The notes under the pieces were generated by a model. It searched no databases and was not told the origin of the DNA. It saw only the letters and a program-made list of their open reading frames with translations. Positions 6,146 through 11,959 of a stretch of 13,891 nt of DNA are shown one piece after another. Every line of letters begins with the position of its first letter. The first letter of the stretch is position 1. The position numbers and the translations under genes were made by a program. This DNA comes from Spirochaetaceae bacterium (GTDB lineage: Bacteria; Spirochaetota; Spirochaetia; UBA9216): the NCBI GenBank assembly GCA_028527945.1, contig JAQQAK010000193.1, positions 1 through 13,891 on the forward strand. Reading direction: 5' to 3'.

Positions 6146-7933
6146 ATGAAACTTAAAAGAACACATAATTGCGGAGAGCTAAGAATCTCTGATAAAGATA
6201 AAGACGTTGTTCTCATGGGATGGGTAGAAAACTACCGTGATCATGGAGGTATTGCCTTCATTGATCTTTATGACAGATGGGGTGTTACTCAAATTGTATT
6301 TGATCCGCAGATTGCTCCGGATGCTCACGCTGTTGCGCATACTTTAAGAAGTCAGTTTGTAATAGCTGTTGAAGGTGAAGTTAGACCAAGACTAGACGGA
6401 ATGTCTAATCCAAACCTTGATACAGGAGACATTGAAGTTTACGTTAAAAGTTTTGAACTTTTAAATAAGTCGAAAACACCTCCTTTTGATGTTCAGCATT
6501 CAGAAGATGTTAATGCTGAAATGAGACTTACTCACCGGTATCTCGACCTCCGCAGCAAAAAGCTTCAAAATAATATGATCTTCCGCAGCAAGGTAACAGG
6601 GATGATCCGAAACTATTTTCTTGAAAATGATTTTGTAGAAATTGAAACACCAATACTTTCAAAATCTTCTCCAGAAGGCGCCAGAGACTACCTTGTTCCA
6701 AGCCGTGTAAACCCTGGTAATTTTTATGCTCTTCCACAGAGTCCACAGCAGTTTAAGCAAATTCTGATGGTTGCTGGTTATGACAGATATTTTCAGGTAG
6801 CACGCTGTTTTAGAGATGAAGATCTTCGTGCAGACAGACAGCCTGAATTTACTCAGGTTGACCTTGAAATGAGTTTTGTTGACCGTGATGATATAATGGG
6901 AATGCTTGAAGGTCTTTTTAAGCGTCTTATGAAAGACCTCTTTGACAAGGATCTAAAACTTCCTCTTCCAAGAATTACATATGAAGACGCCATGCTTAAA
7001 TACGGTTGTGATAAACCGGATCTAAGATTTGATCTAGAAATTGTAGATTGTTCAGATATTTTTTCTAATTCAGGTTTTGGAGTTTTCAAGAATGCTGTTA
7101 ATTCAGGCGGACTTGTTCGTTCTATTAACCTCAAAGGAGCCTGTGATAAGTTAAGCCGAAAAGACCTTGATGCAATGACTCCATATATCAAGCCTTTTAG
7201 AGGAAAGGGTGTTGCCTGGATTAAGATGAATGAAGACGGCCCACAGTCTCCTATTGTCAAGTTTTTTACTGAAGAAGAATCAAAAGCTTTGTATGAAAGA
7301 ATGGGAGCTGAAACAGGTGACGTTCTTATCTTTGTTGCTGATCAGGAAAAAATTGTTTGTCAGAGTCTTGCAGCTCTTCGTCTTTTAATGGGTGAAAAAC
7401 TGGGACTTATTGATAATAACGAGTTTAATTTTTCATGGCTTATCGACTTTCCTCTATTTGAGAAAGACGATGATGGAAATCCTTCTTCTGTTCACCATCC
7501 GTTTACAGCTCCACGTCCAGAAGACGAAGCTCTTCTTGATACTGATGTTTTTGCTGTTAAAACAAACGCTTATGACCTTGTTCTTAATGGAAATGAAATT
7601 GGTGGAGGATCTGTCAGAATTCATGACAATGAAATGCAGGCAAAAATCTTTAGCCTTCTTGGTATAAGTGATGAAGATGCTAAAGAGAAGTTTGGATTTT
7701 TACTTGATGCTCTTCAATTTGGTGCGCCGCCTCATGCTGGTCTTGCGCTTGGTTTAGACCGAATTATGATGATCTTCCTGGGAACTGATTCTATCAGAGA
7801 TGTAATAGCATTTCCTAAAACTCAAAAAGCTTATTGTATGATGAGTGATGCTCCAAGTCCTGTTATGGAAGAGCAGCTTGAAGAATTATATATTGAGCTT
7901 GCAGAAATTGAAGAAGATGATGATAATGAGTAA
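6146..7933 (+). CDS. aspS: Aspartyl-tRNA synthetase, bacterial type, predicted non-discriminating
   Basis: This class II synthetase charges tRNA with aspartate. At 595 residues it is bacterial-type: an OB-fold anticodon-binding domain (1-105), motif 1 near 160-172, flipping loop SSPEGARDYLVPSR, motif 2 with FRDEDLRADRQPEFTQ (222-236), a GAD insertion around 290-420, and motif 3 GLALGLDRIMM (532-542). His33 (in YRDHGG) and Gly85 (in RLDGMSNPN) match His31 and Gly83 of the Pseudomonas aeruginosa enzyme with identical 52-residue spacing. These residues are linked to acceptance of tRNA(Asn) as well as tRNA(Asp). Together with gatCAB directly upstream this suggests supply of Asp-tRNA(Asn) for amidation; that role is inferred. 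GAGGG at 6134-6138 is the ribosome site. The acidic C-terminus ends in EEDDDNE. Confidence 0.95.
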   Translation: MKLKRTHNCGELRISDKDKDVVLMGWVENYRDHGGIAFIDLYDRWGVTQIVFDPQIAPDAHAVAHTLRSQFVIAVEGEVRPRLDGMSNPNLDTGDIEVYVKSFELLNKSKTPPFDVQHSEDVNAEMRLTHRYLDLRSKKLQNNMIFRSKVTGMIRNYFLENDFVEIETPILSKSSPEGARDYLVPSRVNPGNFYALPQSPQQFKQILMVAGYDRYFQVARCFRDEDLRADRQPEFTQVDLEMSFVDRDDIMGMLEGLFKRLMKDLFDKDLKLPLPRITYEDAMLKYGCDKPDLRFDLEIVDCSDIFSNSGFGVFKNAVNSGGLVRSINLKGACDKLSRKDLDAMTPYIKPFRGKGVAWIKMNEDGPQSPIVKFFTEEESKALYERMGAETGDVLIFVADQEKIVCQSLAALRLLMGEKLGLIDNNEFNFSWLIDFPLFEKDDDGNPSSVHHPFTAPRPEDEALLDTDVFAVKTNAYDLVLNGNEIGGGSVRIHDNEMQAKIFSLLGISDEDAKEKFGFLLDALQFGAPPHAGLALGLDRIMMIFLGTDSIRDVIAFPKTQKAYCMMSDAPSPVMEEQLEELYIELAEIEEDDDNE

Positions 7934-7937
7934 CAGA

Positions 7938-7955
7938 AGATCTTTTAAAAGATCT
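7938..7955. repeat. Perfect 18-bp palindrome just after aspS
   Basis: AGATCTTTTAAAAGATCT is fully self-complementary and lies four bases after the aspS stop. It may form a transcript-end hairpin or stabilise the 3' end of the gatCAB-aspS message. No T-run follows it, so it is not a canonical intrinsic terminator. Confidence 0.55.
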
Positions 7956-7983
7956 CAAAGCACTTCCAATATTTAATATTTTT

Positions 7984-8007
7984 CAGGGTCTCTTTTTAGA
8001 GACCCTG
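7984..8007 (+). promoter_or_regulatory. Strong 10-bp stem hairpin in the 5' region of the diguanylate cyclase gene
   Basis: CAGGGTCTCT and AGAGACCCTG form a perfect 10-bp stem closed by a TTTT loop, ending 14 bases before the cyclase's Shine-Dalgarno site. Neither strand has a T-run after the stem, so simple termination is doubtful. It could act as a terminator of another type, an RNA-processing site, or a structure in the cyclase leader. Confidence 0.5.
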
Positions 8008-8021
8008 GATAGAATTCGTAT

Positions 8022-8025
8022 GGAG
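8022..8025 (+). promoter_or_regulatory. Shine-Dalgarno site supporting a TTG start
   Basis: GGAG lies eight bases upstream of TTG 8034. No ATG or GTG occurs in frame between the upstream stop codon at 8010 and the first membrane segment, so this site decides the start of the cyclase gene. Confidence 0.6.
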
Positions 8026-8033
8026 AAAAATTA

Positions 8034-9710
8034 TTGATAGAAATATCAAAGAAAAAAGAGTTTGGTATTTATCTAGTAACAGCTTTTCTTTGTGTTTTAG
8101 TCATTTTTCTTGTAAACAAAGTTGCTTTACAAATTCCTTCAACCGCAGTAAAGCTTGATAACAAATGGAATGTTTCGTTTGATGATCTTGCCCTCGGAAC
8201 CGAAGAGATCCCTTTTTATTATACTGACAAAACAGAGAACTTTTCTAAAGGCTTATACAGATTAGAATATAATTTAAAACTAAACAAAGCTTTTATTAAT
8301 CCAGATGAAAAATATTTTCTTGTATTTCCAGCATCTTCCGGAAATGGAATTAGAGCTAAAATAAACGGCTTTTTTGTTGGAAGCTTTGGTGATCTTTTAC
8401 AAGGAAATGCTGCTATTTGGAATTTTTCAAGCATCTTCAATGTTTCTGGAGAAATCTTATCTGAATCTACAAAGGTTTCTGTAGATTTATATTGCCTCTA
8501 TGAAGTTGGCCTTTCTGTTGTTCCATATTTGGTTCCAGCAAGAGGTTCTGTGTTATTTAAAATTGGATTATTGCTTTGGGCAAAACCTCTTATGCATTTT
8601 TTAATAGGAGGAATGTTTGTTCTTGGTATAATTTTTATACTTACCGGAAGCACAAAAAAAATGCATGATTACCAAAAAATCTTCCTTGGTTTTGGTCTCC
8701 TTTTTATATCCGGATTTTTTCTAGATTATTCTTTTATGAATAATCTGGTATTTAAATATTTGTATTTCAAAAAAATTATTCTATCCTGTCATTTTATAGG
8801 AATAGGCTTTTTTGTTCTTTATGCGTCTGAGTTTTTAAAAGATAAAAAAAGAAATATCAGGATAATAGTTTGTTCAATAGTATTTCTTCTTGTTTCAATG
8901 TGTATAATTTGGCCGGGAGATATGTCCCATTTCAGAAAATTCTATAAGCACGCGTTTTTTACAGACTTTTTCTTATTGTTTTATATTATGTATTTATATG
9001 TGAGAACAGAAAAACATAGCTTAGATTTTACTATCATTATTGCAGGTGGGTGTGCCACAATTGTTTTTTCTTTTCATGATCTTCTCAGCCTGTTTACTGC
9101 GAAAGCACAGGTTTTCACATCACAATATGGAATTACTATTTTATTCTTGGCAGGATCTTCTGTAATAATCCAGCAAATAATTGGAAATTATATAGAATCT
9201 GTCCGTCAAAGTATAAGAGCCGATCTTTTTTACACAGAATCCATGCAGGATCCATTAACAGGTTGTTATAATAGAAAAATTCTTCCACTTCTGGAACCTG
9301 ATCTTTCAGCAGATTATTCTATGCTGGTTTTTGATATGGATGATTTTAAAATCGTAAACGATACCTATGGCCACCCTGCTGGAGATCGCACTCTAATAAA
9401 ATTAACTGACATTATAAATGGTTCAATAAGAGGTGGAGATTATTTAGTTAGGTTAGGCGGAGATGAATTTGCTGCAATATTGCCGGATTGTGGATTAGAT
9501 GCAGCCATTCACCTGGGGCGTGAAATACAGATGACAATCTCTAATTTAAAGATTCCTTCAGAAAACGGCAGCTTTAAGTTTTCTGCCAGTCTTGGTGTTG
9601 CAACTGCTCTACCTGGAGAAGATTTTCAGGACGTTTTATCAAAAGCCGATAAACAAATGTATCTTAATAAACATTTGAAAAAAAGTGACGATTCCGCATT
9701 CGAAGCTTAA
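8034..9710 (+). CDS. Membrane-bound GGDEF diguanylate cyclase with periplasmic and multi-TM sensor region
   Basis: The C-terminal GGDEF domain (about 403-548) is intact: DPLTGCYNR, the metal-binding FDMDDFK, NDTYGH, and GGDEF at 475-479. It should make cyclic di-GMP from two GTP. An RxxD product-inhibition site (RGGD, 466-469) lies five residues before GGDEF, so feedback control is likely. The N-terminus has one membrane segment (about 11-33), a probable periplasmic domain (about 34-175), then about seven membrane segments (185-383). This layout resembles 7TMR-DISM sensors, though the domain assignment is by layout only. The start is TTG. The gene is monocistronic and follows two hairpins; its stop abuts the stop of the convergent kinase gene. 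The signal sensed is unknown. Confidence 0.9.
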   Translation: MIEISKKKEFGIYLVTAFLCVLVIFLVNKVALQIPSTAVKLDNKWNVSFDDLALGTEEIPFYYTDKTENFSKGLYRLEYNLKLNKAFINPDEKYFLVFPASSGNGIRAKINGFFVGSFGDLLQGNAAIWNFSSIFNVSGEILSESTKVSVDLYCLYEVGLSVVPYLVPARGSVLFKIGLLLWAKPLMHFLIGGMFVLGIIFILTGSTKKMHDYQKIFLGFGLLFISGFFLDYSFMNNLVFKYLYFKKIILSCHFIGIGFFVLYASEFLKDKKRNIRIIVCSIVFLLVSMCIIWPGDMSHFRKFYKHAFFTDFFLLFYIMYLYVRTEKHSLDFTIIIAGGCATIVFSFHDLLSLFTAKAQVFTSQYGITILFLAGSSVIIQQIIGNYIESVRQSIRADLFYTESMQDPLTGCYNRKILPLLEPDLSADYSMLVFDMDDFKIVNDTYGHPAGDRTLIKLTDIINGSIRGGDYLVRLGGDEFAAILPDCGLDAAIHLGREIQMTISNLKIPSENGSFKFSASLGVATALPGEDFQDVLSKADKQMYLNKHLKKSDDSAFEA

Positions 9711-10691
9711 TTAAAAACTTTTCTTAATTTCTGAAATTTTTTCAGAAGTAAATTGAGCCCCTTTTTGACCAACAACACCCGCGGCAAGTTTTGACGCAAT
9801 ATTGCCGCTTTCTTCAATTCCTTTGCCTTGGCATAATCCATATAATAGACCCGCGGAATAAATATCTCCAGCGCCGGTTGAGTCTATTGTTTCTGTCTTA
9901 TAAACAGGAATATGAAAGGTATTATCACCTTGTGTAATATTAGAACCTCTTGAACCGTCTTTGACAACAGCAATTTTACAAATTAAAGAAAGCTCTTTCG
10001 CGCAAGCTGACAAGTTATCTTTCCCAAACAGAAGCGATGCCTCTTCAGCGTTTGCTAAAACAATATCAAAATGATTTTCAATTAACTGTAAAAACTTTCC
10101 ATCACTACGTTTGACAGCAAAAGGATCAGCCGCGTCAAAAACAATAGTAGTATCATTTTTTTTAGCAATAGAAATTGCTTTAAGAATTGCTTCTTTCTGA
10201 TTTTCTGTGTCCCACATATAACCTGTAAAATATAGAAAATCTGATTCTTTTATTGCTTCTTCATTAATATCATTTGCAGAAAACTTTCTGTTGTTTTCAA
10301 GCGATGTATTCATTGTGCGTTCGCCATCTGGACAAACAAGAATAATACTTGATCCGGTATTTCCTTCTTCCATATTTAAAGATGAAACAACATTATATGA
10401 CAAAAGCTGCTCTTTATAACGGCTTCCAAAATCATCAACACCAGTTTTTCCTGACAAAGCAGACTTAATACCAAGTTGTGATAATGTAATAATAGTATTT
10501 GGAGCAGAGCCCCCGCAGTGATATTCCGCGTTGTGTGAAGAAATAAAGTTGACAATCTTGTCGCGCTCATCTCCTTCAACAAGCTTCATAATACCCTTAT
10601 CAAGACCCAGCAGTTTAAGATCAGAATCTTCTGCCGGACAAACAATATCGATTAAAACATTGCCTATACCGTAAACCTGAATATTACCCAT
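9711..10691 (-). CDS. PfkB-family carbohydrate/nucleoside kinase, adenosine-kinase-like
   Basis: The 326-residue protein has the ribokinase/PfkB fold signatures: YGIGNVLIDI at the N-terminus, the substrate-side motif CGGSAPNTI (59-67), and the C-terminal signature DSTGAGDIYSAG (270-281) with the anion hole GAGD and catalytic base Asp276. CPDGERTMNTSL followed by FTGYMWD is reminiscent of bacterial proteins annotated as adenosine kinases, but substrate cannot be fixed by reading: ribose, fructose phosphates and nucleosides are all used in the family. The start at ATG 10691 has no Shine-Dalgarno sequence, but promoter-like boxes lie immediately upstream. The gene ends flush against the cyclase gene; the shared TTAATTAA at 9707-9714 provides both stop codons. 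Confidence 0.85.
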   Translation of the reverse strand: MGNIQVYGIGNVLIDIVCPAEDSDLKLLGLDKGIMKLVEGDERDKIVNFISSHNAEYHCGGSAPNTIITLSQLGIKSALSGKTGVDDFGSRYKEQLLSYNVVSSLNMEEGNTGSSIILVCPDGERTMNTSLENNRKFSANDINEEAIKESDFLYFTGYMWDTENQKEAILKAISIAKKNDTTIVFDAADPFAVKRSDGKFLQLIENHFDIVLANAEEASLLFGKDNLSACAKELSLICKIAVVKDGSRGSNITQGDNTFHIPVYKTETIDSTGAGDIYSAGLLYGLCQGKGIEESGNIASKLAAGVVGQKGAQFTSEKISEIKKSF

Positions 10692-10697
10692 TCGTCT

Positions 10698-10726
10698 AAT
10701 ATGTACTAAAAAAAGACTGTTTTCAA
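10698..10726 (-). promoter_or_regulatory. Probable promoter of the PfkB-family kinase, leaderless geometry
   Basis: On the minus strand TTGAAA (10721-10726) and CATATT (10698-10703, four of six) are spaced by 17 bases. Six bases then precede ATG 10691, so transcription is predicted to begin at or next to the start codon. The same geometry appears before gatC, arsR and the BASS-type transporter. Confidence 0.45.
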
Positions 10727-10756
10727 GTTCTTTAATTTAAATCGTTTTGATGTTAT

Positions 10757-10877
10757 GGAGGGGGAAGTCTCCCCCTAACTTCAGCCGCGTCGCGTCCTTT
10801 CAGGCCGCGAACAACAGCCGCTATTCCGGCTCCGTCGCCTCTGCCGGGCGGTCTGTACGCGTCTTCCGTTACCCCCA
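10757..10877. repeat. GC-rich non-coding island, putative dispersed repeat or miniature element
   Basis: Between arsR and the kinase gene about 120 bp switch abruptly to GC-rich sequence; by hand count about 70% G+C in 10784-10868, against AT-rich flanks. It starts with a perfect hairpin (AGGGGGA, loop AGTC, TCCCCCT, at 10759-10776) and continues with CCGCG/CGCG-rich sequence including a TCGCG...CGCGA inverted repeat (10790-10810). The ATG at 10755 gives only a seven-codon frame and no credible ORF was found. TCTTTAATTT occurs on both sides (10729-10738 and 10886-10895), like a target duplication, although a related copy at 10907 weakens that reading. It resembles intergenic repeat elements, but copies elsewhere cannot be tested from this window. 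Confidence 0.5.
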
Positions 10878-10909
10878 AGAAGAGATCTTTAATTTGTTAA
10901 CTTAATTCT

Positions 10910-11230
10910 TTAATTGAGCCCTATTTGTTTTTTTCTGTTTTCCAGAACAACACCTTCAGCACAGGCCGCCATATCCAGAAGACAAGGGGCTGTTATTGAA
11001 TATTCAACCCTTGTTCCTGTTTTGGAGTCTTCGACCAGGCCAGCTTCTTTAAGTTGCGCGAGATGTTTAGATGCTGCTGATTTTGGAATACCGGCTTCGT
11101 CCGCCAACTCACAGACACACCAGGATTTTTCTTTTAACTTTTCCAGAAAGTAAATTCTCAATGGATGTGCGAGCGCTTTAAACATATGAGCACGAATTTC
11201 AGATCTTTTCAGTTCATCTTCTGTAATCAT
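10910..11230 (-). CDS. ArsR/SmtB-family metal- or metalloid-responsive repressor
   Basis: The 106-residue protein is a winged-helix regulator of the ArsR type: FKALAHPLRIYFLEKL (helices 1-2), then CVCELADEAGIPKSAASKHLAQLKEAGLV (about 38-66) as the DNA-binding helix-turn-helix, and a wing DSKTGTRVEYSI. Cys38 and Cys40 form the CVC motif of the arsenite-type site, but the third cysteine of the classical site (three residues on) is Ala43. Cys83 and Cys90 near the C-terminus may contribute instead. Members repress their own and neighbouring genes and release DNA on metal or metalloid binding. It is divergent from the thioredoxin-DGC-permease operon, with a symmetric operator-like sequence between. 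There is no Shine-Dalgarno sequence. The inducer is unknown. Confidence 0.88.
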   Translation of the reverse strand: MITEDELKRSEIRAHMFKALAHPLRIYFLEKLKEKSWCVCELADEAGIPKSAASKHLAQLKEAGLVEDSKTGTRVEYSITAPCLLDMAACAEGVVLENRKKQIGLN

Positions 11231-11236
11231 GTATAT

Positions 11237-11265
11237 AAAGTTGCAAAATTAAGAAACTTTGTCAA
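11237..11265 (-). promoter_or_regulatory. Putative arsR promoter
   Basis: A perfect TTGACA on the minus strand (11260-11265) is followed after 17 bases by AACTTT (11237-11242), a poor -10 box, and then six bases to ATG 11230. The -35 box overlaps the inner palindrome and the spacer overlaps an outer operator arm, as expected for autorepression. The -10 assignment is weak. Confidence 0.4.
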
Positions 11266-11298
11266 GAAAGACTTGACTATTTAATTCAAAGTTTCTTA
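11250..11298. promoter_or_regulatory. Nested inverted-repeat operator between arsR and the thioredoxin/permease operon
   Basis: Outer arms TAAGAAACTTTG (11250-11261) and CAAAGTTTCTTA (11287-11298) are perfect 12-bp inverted repeats. Inside them GTCAAG (11261-11266) and CTTGAC (11272-11277) form a second perfect inverted repeat around five bases. The inner arms contain the -35 boxes of the two divergent promoters and the outer arms lie between -35 and -10 on each side. A further half-site-like AAGAAACATTG (11310-11320, one mismatch) follows. This is the expected binding region for the adjacent ArsR-type repressor. Confidence 0.7.
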
Positions 11299-11302
11299 TT
11301 AT
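11273..11302 (+). promoter_or_regulatory. Promoter of the thioredoxin-DGC-permease operon
   Basis: TTGACT (11273-11278) and TATTAT (11297-11302), each five of six consensus, are spaced by 18 bases. The predicted leader is about 30 nt and carries AAGGAG at 11327-11332 before ATG 11341. The right operator arm overlaps the spacer and the first bases of the -10 box. Confidence 0.65.
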
Positions 11303-11340
11303 GGAAACAAAGAAACATTGCTATTCAAGGAGAATCTAAA

Positions 11341-11580
11341 ATGCAAATACAAATATTAGGTACAGGCTGCGCAAAATGCAAAGCTCTGGAAGAATCAGCG
11401 CTTGAAGCAGTAAAGAATATTGAGACAGATTGCACCGTTGTTAAGGTTACAGACCTTGATGAAATAATGAATATGGGAGTAATGATGACTCCTGCTTTGG
11501 CCATTGATGGAGAAGTTAAATCAGCCGGTAAGGTTTTGTCTCCAGAAAAAATCACCGAATATATAAAGGAGAACGAATAA
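11341..11580 (+). CDS. Small thioredoxin-like protein (MTH895/TM0996-type), CxxC
   Basis: The 79-residue single-domain protein has the compact thioredoxin/glutaredoxin-like fold pattern: beta strand QIQILGTG, redox motif C10-A-K-C13, a helix to about residue 28, and the cis-proline motif MMTP (Pro51) followed by ALAIDG and a C-terminal helix. TGCAKC followed by a short chain is typical of the MTH895/TM0996 group. It probably reduces or transfers a bound metal or thiol for its operon partners; this is inferred from context. AAGGAG lies eight bases before ATG. It is the first gene of the operon, one base ahead of the DGC-domain gene. Confidence 0.85.
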   Translation: MQIQILGTGCAKCKALEESALEAVKNIETDCTVVKVTDLDEIMNMGVMMTPALAIDGEVKSAGKVLSPEKITEYIKENE

Positions 11581-11581
11581 G

Positions 11582-11959
11582 ATGTCATGTTGTTGTGGAA
11601 GTGATAAAAAGGTTAAATTAATTTATTCATGTTCTGGCGCCGCAAATACTGGTTATTTGGCAGATCAGGTATTCAGACAACTAAAAAATGAAGGTATTGC
11701 TTCTGGTACCTGTTTAGCTGCTGTTGGAGCAGATCTTTCAGGTTTTACTATTTCCGCAAAAGAAGCGGATGAAAATATAATTATTGATGGTTGCCCTGTT
11801 GGGTGTGGAAAAAAGATTTTTGATAATAAAGGTTTGAATTACACTGAGTATGTTATGACAGATTTTAATGTACAAAAAGGTAAAACAGAAATTACTCAGG
11901 AAATTATAGATCGTGTTAGTTCTGAGATAAAAGAACGAATAGAGGATTGTAATGGCTAA
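11582..11959 (+). CDS. DGC-domain putative zinc-binding protein, cysteine-rich
   Basis: The 125 residues match the pattern of the DGC-domain family (putative metal-binding proteins of unknown biochemical role): a YSCSGAANTGYLADQ segment with Cys17, Cys44, and the name-giving motif IDGCPVGCGKK with Asp69-Gly70-Cys71 and Cys75. An N-terminal Cys triplet (residues 3-5) and Cys123 give eight cysteines in total, consistent with metal or metalloid handling in the cytoplasm. No signal peptide or membrane segment is seen. AAGGAG at 11566-11571 lies ten bases upstream. Its last eight bases overlap the permease gene, implying translational coupling. Function is inferred from cysteines and context only. 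Confidence 0.82.
   Translation: MSCCCGSDKKVKLIYSCSGAANTGYLADQVFRQLKNEGIASGTCLAAVGADLSGFTISAKEADENIIIDGCPVGCGKKIFDNKGLNYTEYVMTDFNVQKGKTEITQEIIDRVSSEIKERIEDCNG

Noticed and set aside
6853..7260. 135-codon open frame on the minus strand inside aspS
   Set aside because: It lies wholly opposite strongly conserved AspRS sequence, is Ser/Arg/Leu-rich without a recognisable motif, and has no ribosome site. It is a shadow frame.
8020..8037. Five-codon frame MEKNY ending across the cyclase TTG start, as a possible coupling leader peptide
   Set aside because: Its ATG overlaps the GGAG that should serve TTG 8034 and has no ribosome site of its own; so short a frame is likely chance.
10757..10877. GC-rich island as a structural RNA or tRNA gene
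   Set aside because: No cloverleaf, T-loop or other recognisable RNA signature was found; only one strong hairpin is evident. It is reported as a putative repeat instead.
10914..11153. 79-codon plus-strand frame opposite arsR
   Set aside because: arsR on the minus strand is a clear family member with a matching operator; the opposite frame has no motif.
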